Origin: Litomosoides sigmodontis
Taxonomy: Eukaryota; Nematoda; Chromadorea; Rhabditida; Onchocercidae
NCBI GenBank assembly: GCA_963070105.1
Contig: OY718805.1
Location: 9,762,652 to 9,826,651 of the forward strand
Direction: 5' to 3'
Length of the DNA stretch: 64,000 nucleotides
Shown: in pieces, positions 38,693 through 53,417 of the stretch
How the letters are laid out: each line of letters opens with the position of its first letter
Position numbering within the stretch: position 1 is the stretch's first letter
The notes under the pieces: generated by a model
What the model saw: only the letters and a program-made list of their open reading frames with translations
Database searches by the model: none
What the model was told of the DNA's origin: nothing
Position numbers and translations under genes: made by a program

Positions 38693-41335
38693 TTATTCTG
38701 TTCTCGAACGTTTCTGCTCAACCACCAGCGATAGCGGTGAGTGTGGTGATGAAGCTTTTCCGGAAGTGCCATCGCTTAAACCACTTGGACTACAACAATC
38801 TACCGGTGAAGTTATCTGAAATACATTCTGTGACCAAAATTGAGGAATAAAAATTCCCAATTTATAGTTACTCATCGTTTTCACATATTTTGCACTATTA
38901 ATTAATTGATCAAAACGATTACGTATCATTCTAAAAGTTAATTATAAGTAAACCGGTTAGACAATCAGTTATACCAATGCCTTTCAATTAATTAATTAAT
39001 GGTAATAACGATTGTCTGAAATCATTACAATATCAGGTTAACTAAAAGTTAACTTATTGTTATTGTACTTACAGAAAGTGGTAGTACACCAGTTTGTGAG
39101 CGCAATTTTAGGAAGCAATCATGACATCGTGGATGATCGAAGCTGCTACTGATAATTAAATATTCATGATGACGCTAAAGAAAACACGTATAAGTTCAAA
39201 TTAGATCAAGTACATAGCGAATAATTGATTTAATTAACAAACTTACGCAATGCTTTATTCAATCGCATTTTCTTAGTGTAATTAATTAGACATCAAGGAA
39301 AATATTAAAATGTTTCGTTCATTAATAAATTTTTAGTTATTTGATCTTTTTTGAAAGAAATTTTCAATTTTATCAAATTATTGCTACGTAATCGGAAATA
39401 GAAATAAGTTAAAATAAAATGTAGCGCAAACAATTTTGATTTGCTACAAAATGGTTTGACAAAAGCAGAAATCAACCATAATTACATTTTTTTATCAGAA
39501 ATAGAGGAAAATTTTTTCCATTATTTTAATAGGAACTTTATAATATAATATAAATTATAATTATTATAATATAAATTACAATTTGTCATTAAATTGATGC
39601 TAAAATGATACATCATTTTACCTCAAAAATGTTTCACACAAGCACATTACCAAAATTTATTCAATGCAAAAGCAAACAGTGAAATATTGAACTTATACTA
39701 ATTACGAACTTCGGTAATTTAGTACACCATTATTACCTTGAACTTATACTAATTACGAACTTCGGTAATTTAGTACACCATTATTACCTACTGATAAAGT
39801 ATCAGTACTGAGTGTTCACAGCATTGTTTGCTTTTTTTTAATTTTTTAAACTTTTCCTACAAAAAGATAGAAATGTAAATCAATCACTGAATTTTTCGAA
39901 AAGGAAAAAAAGGAAACTATCAACGTTAATGGAATAATAGTTATTTCGGATCTAATTTCATACATTATGCAAATGTACTCATTACAGCAATCAGAAATTA
40001 AATAACTAAATAGCTAAATCATTGCTTAATAGGATAAGTGCTTTTAATAGAAATGAAATTTTAAAATTTCGATATTTCAATAAAAATTTCTAAAAGGGAA
40101 GGAGGAGAAAATACCTCACAAAATCGACAGAAATTATTATTTGTCGGATGTTGCGCCTCACAATCATTTTTCTTCACACTTCCACTTCTGTTATCAGTGA
40201 CTGTCTGCGACATTATCAGTGAACATGTGGTACTGTTTGTTGGACGATTTAATTGGCTGTTGCAATCATCGCGACATTCACGATTTTTGACTTTAATTTT
40301 TAAAAAAATAAAATAATTTAAATTTTGCTATCAATTGCAAAACACAAATCATTCGTGTGTAATTCCAATTGTATCGAAATTTATTCCTTTAAAATCGACC
40401 GGAATAATTTTATGTCAAAAAAAAAGAGTAATAATACTTTCCTTGTAATAAAATAATTTGAAATTTTTACGTGCAAGCCTTTTTTGTTGATTCGATCGAA
40501 TACGCAGCAATTCGTATTCACGTTTGCGTCGGCATTGTTCAGATATTGGTGACAGTAATAAATTATCACATGTTACTTTATAATCTTTTAAGCTAAAATT
40601 GTTATAAATTTAAAATTTCCCATAAAAGTTAAATATGTTTGATAAAATTTTAACAAACAATTGAGCAATTTATGAGAAAAAAAAAGAAACAAAGATAAAA
40701 ATCTTAGTTACCTAGCAATATTCTTGGCAAGTTTTGATTTTTCCAATTCGATGTGCTCGATCCAGTCATGCTCAGAGTTTAATTTCTCATCACAAAGGAT
40801 GCAAATCGGATTGCCATCTTCATCCGTTTGAAGCTCTAAAATATCGAAATAATTAAAGCAACTGATAATAGCCGCTTTTTATCACCAACATAAATTTATT
40901 AATTAATCGAACAACTATGATATCTTCCTCTATCACTAGCTTATCATAGTTATGGTGATAACGATAAAGCAGATGGGTGAATATCAGGCGATAGATAATT
41001 ATGACAAAGTGCATCTCATTCATTTCAATTGCATTCTAAAACCATTGTTTTTCTCTTTTAAAATAATTTTATCATATCACTCTTATCAATTCATAAATAA
41101 TATTTATCAATTTTCCATCAAATAACTACCACATAATATGTACTAACATGCAATGTGCTAACTTAAATGCCTTTTTAAATTATTAATTTAGTGCATCCCT
41201 CAATACTTCTTTAATTGCATTTAAAAGGATACCATTTTGCGCACAATAAATAGACATTTGCGCTTAATCAATCACAAAAATGACACCAAAAACAAATAAT
41301 CTTTCTATAGAAGGTAATTTATTGTCAATGTACGT

Positions 41336-41385
<50 letters not shown>

Positions 41386-44300
41386 GTGTACATTTTGTTT
41401 ATACAGACAGTAATCGAAATGTGAAAGATTTACAATGGCTTTAATATTTTCAACGTACGAATGAGCCATTACGAGTGCTCTATTGCGTATGCTAATTTTT
41501 ACGACTCCCAAATTGATGAAAATTCTTCGTATTGATTGCTATCATTTTAAGGAATCATTTTATTTTAATAAAATTTACTTCCTTAAGACTCTCTCTCTCT
41601 CTCTCTTGTATTTGCTTCTTCTGATTTTGAAGGTAAGAAATGGATGAAATGAAGTAATCACTTATTTAAAAGTTGTAATTGCTCATAATATTGCTAATTA
41701 ATTAAAAACTAAAATATTAGCTGAATGAATGCATTCATGTATGAATGGAAATAACTTCTATGAAATGTAATTCAATTATCAAATCAAATTAAAAATGGGA
41801 AAATTATTGGAAATGATAGAAATAAATTTGTAAATGGAAAATGACAGAATTGAATTTATCAATTTTGTTTTGTTTTTGCATAATTTACTCATTCCTATTT
41901 TTATTTTTTTTGTTCCAAAATTCGGCGAAGCAATTAACACTCGTCGGATGCATGCGATTTCACTTTTGCCAATTTAGTAGTACTAATATTTCAAATGATA
42001 TTATTATTATTATTATTACTATAACTATTATAACTATTATTATTATTATTACAATGTGGGAAAGTCAAAGTGAGAGAGAGAGAGAAATGTCGAGGAGAAG
42101 AGGAAAGAGGTAGATGTTAGTGGAGAGAATTGCTAATTTGCATTTTACTATTTGGTGGCTATAAAATAGGTAAGCAAGCAAATAAGATGAATGAGGAAAG
42201 GAAGAGAAGGCGGTGAGCAAATAAATTTTAAAAGAGAAGACCGCCGTTTGCGAAATGTACAACAAAAAGTTTCGCCTAATTTTAGGTAAGTTTAAACCGT
42301 AATAAATTGGCCGTTGTTCAGGGGAATGCGAAAGCGCATATCATCCTTATCATTTCACTTCTCTTCTTATCATCTCATAATTTTCAGTGGCTGATGATTA
42401 CTTGTGCAGGCAAGAGTAACACGTTGAGAAAATGATAGGAAAAGTAAAAAAAATTCAAGAAGACTTACATATTCTATTGGGCAAGTGTTCTTCCTAAATT
42501 TATATTACAATTGAAATTTTAATTCTTCATTAAATTAAATTAAATTAAAATTGTTCAAATATATCAATTTCTTTATCCAAACAAAAATTTTTTGCCTAAC
42601 TCTGACCTTTCACTCATTTACTCATTTCGAATAACATTGCGAACACAATTATAAATGTCTCCCCAGCAGACAGGTAGGTAATTGAATTAAATTTGAAATA
42701 ATTCAAAAGTTTTACAAATAAGTTTATGTGCGAAAAAATTTCACTCCCAAGGACTACCGAATTGTTGCAATTGTTGCTTGCTAATTTAAGCTTGAAATTT
42801 AAGCTTATTTCAATATTAGTACAGGATAAGTAACCACGTTAATTACCAATCACTCAATCTATTCTAATCATAACTTTGTGAATCTTTTTTAACAATTACT
42901 GATGTATATATGCAACAGGTAATTTGCCGCAAAATATCAAAATTTAAAAAGTCGTGAAAGGTTTGAATGAATGGATATTTGATACTCACGGGAAATTTGC
43001 ATATGTAAAGTAAAGGGACGGGCACTGAAGGACAACGGCAAATTATTGTTGTGAGGAATATGTGTGTGTTGTTCCTTACTGAATTAATTTATTTGGTATA
43101 TCAAATCCAATGAAATAATTGTGTTTGCTTGCTGAAATTATTGCAACAAAATAATTCGATCAAAAAAACATTTATTACTCTTTCAAATTAAAATTAAAAT
43201 TAGATTTCATTTTCCTCACGTATACATAATGTATTATAGAATTAAATCTAATACCTCATCATACAAACTAACCGTTAAAAGGTGAAGAGAAGTGAACATT
43301 GAGAAGAAGTCACACTAATATGCGCTGCAATGAGTTTTAATTTAGGCTTAATTTTAAAAGAAATGTGAAGAAATTTCAGAATAATCGGACAACTATGTTT
43401 ACCATGAAAGGTTGCGATAATTACTCATTTAATTATGCAATTTGGTTACTAATTAAATGACAAAGCAAAGCGGTACCACTTGAAAATAAAAATCAATCGT
43501 TTTCTTTTCCGGAAATTTATTGCGATTAATTCCGCTTCCTGTATTTTTATGACTTCATTAGCGTTGTAATGCAAAAAATTTGGACTGTAATTTATCTCAT
43601 CTCTATGACCTTTGACATATTGATAATTTTTTCATTGTCACTGTTCTTTCCTTCCTTCTTTCTCTCTCTCTCTCCTTCTCTCTCTCTCTCTTTCTGCTCG
43701 TAAAAAAGAAAAAGGCTTTTTTTTTAGTAACAGAAATTACAATTTAAAAAAAAAGCTACGAATTTCAATTCAATTGAAATTATTTATGAACAATCATTTG
43801 CAAAACCATTCCTCCTAAGCAACAAATAAAAGTAACAGTGAAAATTTTGAAACTTTTGCCAAATTAACTTTTCTCCCTCAAATTTTAGAATATCTTTCAA
43901 ATAATTTTTGAAACGAAGAAAGAAAAAGAACGAAAGAACTATACTTTGTATTTTCCAAAAAAAAAAAATTAAAAAAATATGAAGCAGGAATGAAATTGAA
44001 TATTTGACACATTTCTAGGCGTTAGTCCCAAATCAGCAATAAAATAATATTTCAATGACATGCGTGATTTTCACATATCTGGCAGCTTCTTAAAATTATA
44101 AACAAAGCAATAAATAACAATACCAAAAGAAAATGTATTTTCATTTGTAAAATTCAATTTTGTCCTTGTAATATTTCATTTTTGTTTTTTTTTTTTGGCT
44201 TAGAGGAAGGAAGAAGAAATGTTCATAAAAGGAGTTAAAAGAGATGGATGAAAGAAGTTGCTCCTTTTTTTTTCTTACAGAAAAATCCCAACGGATCGTT

Positions 44301-47300
44301 GGAAGAGGATTGATGTTGCCGCTTCATTTCTGATCCTGATGAACTGAACTCGGAAGTTTCCTCGCACCTCGCCATCAAACACTCTCGGGAAATGCAAAAA
44401 GTAAGTCAGTAAATTCGAACTCTTTCATCAATCAAAAATATTTACAAATTCAATTTTTTCAACTCTCAATTGACCCAAACAAAATAACTTCGGTTTTTTG
44501 TAAAAATTCATTTTTTGGTTTTTAATATTTTTCTTTATTGAATAAATATGACGTTTGAAATAGAAGAGAAACGAAGGAAATAGGTTGATAAAATTTTTAA
44601 TTTACACTCCTTTTATTTATTATAATTATAAGCCAATTTTGTGCGATAATTTCAAATTTCATAAAAATTATTCGAATGAAAGATTTGAATAGTATCGCTT
44701 CAATTTTGCAAAATTAAAAAATTTTTCAATTTTTAATTTACTCAAAAAGATGAACCAAAATTATTTAATCTTCAGATTTACATGGAATAATACGAATGAA
44801 TCAACCTGAAAGCAATGATAACAGCTTAGAAATAAAAATTCCGCTTTTTTGCGAAAGAAAAAACAAATTCTTTTCATTTAATAAGTAATAACACCCGTAA
44901 ATTGATGTTTAAAAATTCGTTAAGAGAATAACTCATGCCATTTCCGATGGTATCAATTATTTTTTTAAAAATTAATTAAACAGTAACGTATGCTATATCT
45001 TTTAAGCAAAAATTTTTCAAAAAATTTCGTTTCCCACCTTTTTCCTACAGTACTCACTCACATTTGTTCGTTTACAATTCGTATTTCAAAAATAATTTTT
45101 ATGTTTTGCAAGAATTATCATCGATATTTGCAGCATTCTTTGTCTGTTGGACGATGGTCGATCGGATACGGATGTATGCTCCGTTACACTTCAATATGCA
45201 AAAGTGGAAATTGAGGAAAAGAGGGAAAAGAGTGAGAGGTTGTTGTCAACAGTAATGAATTTCAAAATTTTGAAAAAGAAAAAGAGGCGCAAATAACCTT
45301 CTGATTTCTGTAAAATTTACGATTCACTTAATGAAACAGAATTTTTTAACAATGTCACAAGTAATTTAGTGTATTTCTAAGAAAAGAACAAAAAATATAT
45401 TTCAACTTTTTCATTGAATTAATGAAAATGATTAATTAGTCGCATATTTCTTCCTATTAATTTTGATGACATTAAACCTGAAATTTTATTTTCAAATAAA
45501 AAGTAAAAATATCTCATTCAGTTTTAATGAACCGTTTTTTCTTCTTCACACATTTACAGTGACTACTGCTACGATTGCGAGACGTCAGAGGATAATTAAT
45601 GAGTGCGCGGAAAATGATTAAATGAGCGATTTGTAAAATGTGCGAAATGTTGCGCGTTTCATGTGCGCCGCCAAGCAACTGACCTATTACACAGCGACCG
45701 ATTGAAATCTCACTCAGTGACCTCTCTAATATTTGGCATTTCCCATTGGAAATACATTTCCACAAAATTATTTCAAAAATTTCCTAGTAATTAGTACAGT
45801 TTTTATCGTTTAGCAAAAGCAAAAAATGCTTCTTCGTTTTTTACTCCATTTTTTGCTTTCGTTTTCTTTTTGTTTCATCCGGAGAATTTTTGAAATTCAC
45901 AAAAATTTCTGAAATATTTGATAAAATTTGCACTAATTGGAAGAGGAAATTTAAATAAGAGAAGCAACCAAAGAAAGGTGGTTGTAAAATTAGCTAAATT
46001 AAGAAATAATCCTTTTCGCGATTAATTTGATTTTTGTTGTTGCTGTTGTTTCCTAAAATTTTTCGATGAACAAAAAAGGAGTGAAAAAATTGAAAATGGT
46101 AATTTAATTAATAATTTTGTTGCTATAATATAGTTAGTTACGACTGAAATACAAATCTACCAAGAGCATTTGCTAAAGAGGACAGGTGCGCTTCTCACCT
46201 CTTCCAAATGATCCGACCTCATTTTATTCGTCCATTTTGTGCTCACAAAAAAAAAACGGCCATGTGTCATCAGTGGTAATAAACTAATTTATTATCCTAA
46301 ATTCATTTTCTCTCTCCTTCCTCTCTCCAACAACTCATCGATAAACCGCCTAGGTGATAGTTTGCGTGGATATGACGTAATCTTCGTACCACCAGTTATC
46401 ACCTGCTTCCTTCATTCATTAACAAAATGTATCACAACAACAAGGAAAGAAGATGACAAAAAGAAAAAGCAAAAAAAAAAAATGAAAATTTTTCGTCGAT
46501 TTTATTTCAGCGAAAATCCATGAAATCATCCTAATTGCGCAATTTAAATATTTAAACTAATAATGTCATAATTTTAGATTAAAGTAATAATTTGCCAAGT
46601 AATAACTACACAATTTACCGGGTAAATTGGTAAGCCAATTAATTGATTAAACACGAGGGGAAAAAAAAGGAGATAATTAGACAAAGTTAAAATAATTTCA
46701 GTGCAAATTAACTATGTGAAAATTTTTTGGACAGGTTGTTTTCTCGTAGTGCGAAGGCAAAAATTTTATTTTAAACCTATAAAATAATTGATTAAATTAT
46801 TAAAAAAAAAGATTTTCATTTCACATTTATAGCACGAACATGAACAGGGATGCTTGTTCAGTGTTCATTTCATTTGTTCGAAATTGTGATAACAAACGAT
46901 CGCAAATTTCAATTATTTCAAGCCTAAATTATAGGTATTAGTTAATTGTATGAAATATTGTGTATTAATTATCCCTCATAATTGATACGTAACACGTGGT
47001 ATATCACTTTCTCTCTCTACGACAAGATGACTTCCTAAAGCAAGAAATCCCTCAATCCCACTTTGCATCATTTATCCGACCACTTGCATGAGGCACAACA
47101 ATGCTCGATGACCCTCAATGATCCTTTAACCTCACCTCATCTCCCCCCCGGTGAGGAAGTAAATTCTTGCATAGTAGTGATTGCGGTTGCAGAAATTATT
47201 TCAAAATACCTTTTTACCCTTTCTCCCTCTCTCTCTTCCTCCCTATCCCTCTCTCTTCTTCATTGTTCGATATGATTGATATACAACCATTTCAAGTGAT

Positions 47301-50300
47301 TCTACCTACAACTATCAATGGTGTGAGAAAAAGATGCAAATTACACCTTTTTCATGTCCTATTTTACTCCTTCTCATCTTTTAATATATTAAACTAAAAT
47401 TTAATTTCTACTGAGTAAATTATCAAGTTGCTAATTAATTATTCACATTTCAACATCAATCGATAATTCATTTAAACCGTAAAATAAGAGCTATAGCGAT
47501 ATTACAAAGGCAGTATCAAAATGCAATCTGACTAAATCCCTGTTTTTGGACTTGAGCACTCGATTATCAAATATTTGAGTTATCAATTTAAACGGTATCG
47601 TCGCCTCCTTATCATATCATTATTATCATTATCGATAAACACAAATCATTAGCTGTACATCTTTTTTTTTCGTTTCATTTAGAACGAAGATTTTACTAGA
47701 ATCTTGCGAAATTACGAAATTTTACATTTGCAGAACTTTCTAATTTTTATTTTCAATTATTATTATTATTTGTTGCTACCTGTCTAGTTCTTTAGCAAGA
47801 ATTTAATTTTCGTCAAATTTTTTAAATTCAGAGAAAAATTTTTTGATTTAATGTGTGTTATTTCAATTTTCAACAAATGTTATCCTTTCCTCTCTCTTTC
47901 AATATTTTTGAAATTAGTCAGGGAAAGAGAGAAACAATGTAATACGCCGATTTTCCTCCAATAAAATGCCTCCAATTTCTCTTTATACCTCTCCCTCCTC
48001 TCTCTCCCTCTCCTCTTCGTTCCATTCTAAAAAGCCTTATGGGAAAGGAATGAAATTGTTTGATAAAACTCCCAGGACATGTTCTTTTAATTTTTGCATT
48101 CAAACTTCAAATGTGAAATTAGTTTATTTTATGAAAACAAAAGAAGGAGCAAAAATGAAAAAAAAATCGGGAAATAATGGAAAAATTAAAATTTCGAGCA
48201 GACTTTTTGGTTTTTTTTGTTGTTGCCGTCGTTGTTGTTGTACTGTAACCGATTGTTAAATTTTATTTTTAACTAAATTATTGCTTAATTAAAATTTATT
48301 TAATGCAAAATGAAACGTGATGAAATTAATCCACAACAACTATTCAAATAATTAATTTATACATACACTCTTTGACCTTAAATTTAAAATTTCGCTTACA
48401 AATGTTTCACTCCTATCTTTTTACATCGTTGTAATTTAAATGAAATACTGTGCCGTTCCATTTCAATATCGATCTGTTCATTTGTAATTTAGAAAATAAC
48501 TTTCACATTCTTACCTCTTACAATTCCTTCCTCTTCCTTCCTTCTCATCCTTAATCCAATAGGTTGTTTCAAAAAAAAAAAAAAATTGAAAGAGCGAAAG
48601 GGAGAAAAAGAAAGAGGGAATGAAATGCAGTAAGTAATTACGCCAATTTCAATATGCATCAGTTGCCCTGTCTAATTGTATTCATACAAAAATTTTTATT
48701 GTTCAAAACTTCTTCTCTTCCCTTTTCTTCCGACTTCCCTTTTTTTTGCTTCTCACATATTTCTCAACTCAACTGGTATTTCGTATTGGGAAATTTATTC
48801 GTTCTGAACTAATTGAATGGATCGGTTCCAAATAGTCTCTCTCGGTGTTTGTTCAGAAAAAGGAAAATTAAAGAAAAATTAGGCATTTTTGAATTATATG
48901 TCCTTGTTGCTCGTTGTTTGTTCACATTTACCGGAAGTAAGTTTCTCTTTTTTTCCTCCAAATTTTTATAAATTTGTTCTGTGAAATTTTCATACATTTA
49001 ATTAGTTTTAGTATTAGGTGAAATAAAAGGATGAATAAATTTTGCAAGAGAGAAACGATTTATTTCTATATTTGTTTATTGTATTTTTTTCAATGCATTA
49101 ATTATAGCATGAAATATTCAAGTAAGTTGTAACTGTTTCTTGTTAATTATTTAAAAATTAAAAATTTTTCATTGGCACAATTTTGGTGCATTTCTTTTGC
49201 TTAATTAATTGCTGTAGCGGAGAGGAGGTAAAAAAAAATGCTCTGTACAAAAAGTATTTCGGTAATTTCGTTCATTTTCCAGTCCGTCCATATGCAAATG
49301 AACCGTCACATTAACGGATAAACAAAAAAGGTAGAAAAAAGTTTGTGCAGTGGGATTTCACTAATTTTCCTCACATAAGCAAATCCCACTTAAGCGCAGT
49401 AGCAACGCCGAAGGATGGAAATCGTTTGGAATTGAATTGTTTGTTTGTGTATGATATTTGCTAAATACTTATGCTAATGAGCATACAGTGCAGGAAAAAC
49501 TCTTCACACTTTTTAATTCCATACTGATCATCTATTGCACTTTACGTGTGTGGGTGCGTGGGCGTGGGTGTGTATGTTACCTATCATTTGTATATATTTA
49601 TCGAATATGCTTCTATGTAAATTAGCCGATAGGTGCATGGAGAGGAAGATATTGCAGCTATTGCATTTTATTCTACTAAATTTCTCACCTCTCTCTTTCT
49701 CTCCTAAAAAAAATGTTTTTTACCGTCTTTTAATAAGTAAAAATGAAAGAAACTTTTTAAACAATTTTTCATAAATTCATCTGAATAAGAAAGTTTAAAT
49801 TCATTAAAAAATTTTTCCTCTTCTATTTCAAATGCTGAATGGAGAAGAAAAATTCGTGTGTGTTTTTTTCAGCTATAAAATAAAAGGATAAGTGAAAATA
49901 AAGGGAGATGAAGGGTAAACAAAGAAAAAACAAAAAACCTTGAGCGATAAAGTATAAAGCATTTCATGCATTTGATGATTCATTTCATCGTTTCAGTTGA
50001 AGAAGTTCAATCAAACTGATAATTCTTCAATTTTGCATAATTTAAACGGGAATATTCATATTATCACATGGTGATTTTAATGAATTAATTGATTACTTAT
50101 AAAACATAATTGTAAGATAAAATAATTATTGCACTATTAGCAGTTATTAATGATGAATTTAGTATAGTAAATGGATGAAGTATAACAAATGGTAAATGTC
50201 TCCGAAATAACAATAGTTATAATTAACTTATTATTTCATTACTGATAAGTGATTGATTGATGAGAGGTATCGCTCCAATCTCATCGATGATCGAGCGAAT

Positions 50301-53300
50301 ATGATTTGACAGATGTATGAGTGTGCGTGTGTGTCGGTAGATTCAAATCTTCAAAGGAGAACTCAACAGTCCTCTTCACTCATTCATCTTCGAACAGTAA
50401 ACTAATTAAATTATGGATGAAATGAAGGAAGGATATACACATACTTAATGAGCACTACCAACAGTCATCTCTTCCTCTTCCATCATCTCTCACGTGTCAC
50501 GTAACACTCACTTCACTCCTTCCTCAAATACAAAACCGAAAAAAGAATCGCTTCATCAAAACGGCAAGAAAAAAACAAAATTGCGCTATTCTTCGCTAAA
50601 ATGTAAAGTACGTTGATCCTAACAGGTATATATGGCGCTTGTAGTATCATGACGTAACGTCGTCCGTATCGCTATATTTTGAGAGAGAGAGAGAGAGAGA
50701 GAGAAGAAAGAAGGAATTTTTGATCACTGAAGCGAATAGCTTGCTTCTCATCTACTTAGCCAAAAAAAAAAAAATTCTTAATCAGGCGGCAAGAAAAAAA
50801 GCTCTTTCTGAATAAATAAGTAACAACAAAAAAAAAAATGAGAAGGAAAAAATCTTACTTAACTTGGATAAGTTATAAGTGTGCAGGCATATCCTCTTCT
50901 TTTTTTTTTCTTCCTAATATATTCTTTTGATTAATTTAACACCAAACACCATATGTTACGTATTTCAGTGGAATATTAATCCGAACAAAATGTGCAAATA
51001 CTACTGAAAATATCAAAATTTGAAATTTTTAAAATAAAAAAAAAAAGAAAATAACTTTGAATTATTTCATTTTGTTTTATTATTCTTATTAATTATTACT
51101 ACTGTAATTACTACTGTTATTATAATCAAACAGTATCATTACCTTAAAAGTGAAACGATATATATGTATGTATATATGAGATTTTTAAAATTTTTAATTA
51201 CTCATGTATGCAAAGGAAGGGAGAAGAGAAGAGGGAAAAGGCAAATCTTATCCCTGCCATTTTTACAGAGCTTCCTCAGTGGGATAGATTTGTTTCGATC
51301 AGTTCCGAAATTCAATCAACACAATCCAAACAACATAGATCCTTGATGTTGCACATACTTTCAAATGGCATAACCCATAAAAGTGTTGTCTACAATTGAT
51401 ATGTTTGTTTGGCTACAGTAATCAGTAATGAATGTTTCATCGCTTTTCGCTTCCAACTTCCATCTTTTATTTTCATTCCTTCTTCCTTTCAACTACTTTT
51501 CCCTCTCCCCACACCTCTCCCTCTCTGTGATTTTTTCTTGATGGTAGCAATTGTAGTAATCACTACAATCCCACAATTTTAAATTATAGCTATTTTATTA
51601 ATACAATCACTTACATACCTCTATAATTTTACTCTCAGTTGATTGGAAATTTTTCTCTTTAAATTTTAAAAAAAAAACCGAAAATTTTCATTTATATATA
51701 TTAAATGAAAATTTATATTAAATGAAAATTTTTTTGCAAAAATAAACTGATAAGCTCAGTAGTGTATAAATGAATTACCGTTGCTCTATGAGGAGAATTG
51801 AGTGAATAATGATCCAATAAAAAAAAAGCTTAATTTTATCTTTTATATAAAGTCGCTTAATCAAATACTTAACAAATTACTTTCGGGCATAAACTTCGGG
51901 ATTTCCACTCGAGATACGTCCATGTGAATTTAATTCCATGGATGTCTAAGCCAACTTACGTATAGGCGAGCAAGAACGTTTGTTTGACTAACGTTTTATA
52001 TCACGCAGGACGGGTTTTGCTGCGATAAGTGTGTTCGGACGCTGAGTAGTTTTTTTTTTTTTAATTTTTATAATTTATAAATTTAGATTTGTGCAAAAAA
52101 AAATTCTTGAAATTTTCACAATAGTATGTGCAGTAGTAATAAACAGTGTGATGAACTTGTAACATTTAATAATATCATAAATTCCTCTCATATCCGCAGC
52201 ACTAATCAATTCTTATATTCTTCAATTTTTGCAAATTTGAAAATTTTGCCTAACTGAAAGTCCGCTTGTTACGCTAAAAGTTTGCCTAACTCTAACCCAA
52301 CTAAACTAATATTTACTAGCTTAGAATAATAAATACATTTGCTGTGTGGCACAACTCTTGCAAATTAAATCACAAAATGCAACAAAGTGATTTTGTTGCA
52401 TACAACAATAATTTATCATTCTCCTACAACACCAACAGCACTCCTCTCATTCCCACGACACACCACGAAAAAAAAAAAAAAAGAAAAAAGAAAAAATTCA
52501 TCGTACGTACTACAAATATACACGCATGTTTATACACCCTAAAAACACATACACATACCGTACCTAGCAAATCAATGTTACCTCAAATACACGCAGGCTA
52601 AATGAATAATGTAAAAGTAAGTGGAATAAAGCAACGATCATTTCCTACATTACAATGATAATTTAAATAATAATAATAATCGACCACCATCATAGCGTGT
52701 CCTTTCATTCAAATATTCACAATTTATAAATTATTCCAACGAATTTTAGTTCTTTCATTAAAAATTTACTTAAAACACAGTTCAGTTATCTAGGAGCAAC
52801 CTTTTCTAGTGAAAAAAAGTAACTGTGTGCGCTTTTTTTTTTAATTTTATAACTTTAAATTACAAATGTATGTAGCTGCATTGATTTCAATCAATAGTAT
52901 CACTTAAACATATAAAATGTTAATCTTTTTTTCGTTCCTCTCTTTTGAAATAACCGAAGGAAAGGAGGCGAGAATGAATGAAATGAAATGAATGAGCGAA
53001 GAGGTGGAGGAGAGTGAGGGAAATAAAAATTTCGACAAAATTGATCGCTTCATCATCTTCTTCCACCACCGACGGTATCATGTCGTATGCATGCGACTTA
53101 ATGAAAACAAATCAAAGTAAACCGGAAATTTTGCACTTTGTTTGATACAAACAACAAAAATGAAAGAAGAAGGAACGATGTTCTTTTTCTCTCTCCCTCT
53201 CTCTCTCCATCTCTCTCTGTATCTCGCTCTCATTGTTTTCTTCCTTTCTTTTCATGGTTTTCTTAACCGTGGGAATGAAGTAAATTAAATAATGATAGTA

Positions 53301-53384
53301 AAGAGAAATTTAAAAAAAAGAAAAAAGAGAACAAGCAGAGGAATGGATTTATACCAATTTCTAAAGTGTTTCGTCTAATATTTC

Positions 53385-53417
<33 letters not shown>

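Noticed and set aside
45064..45255. Plus-strand frame reading IFAAFFVCW, like helix 6 of a G-protein-coupled receptor
   Set aside because: Only a few residues fit. What follows is basic and not a membrane helix, and no partner exons were found.
47063..47275. GC-richer open frame in the giant intron
   Set aside because: No splice signals of quality, CT-rich low-complexity tail, and no family resemblance.
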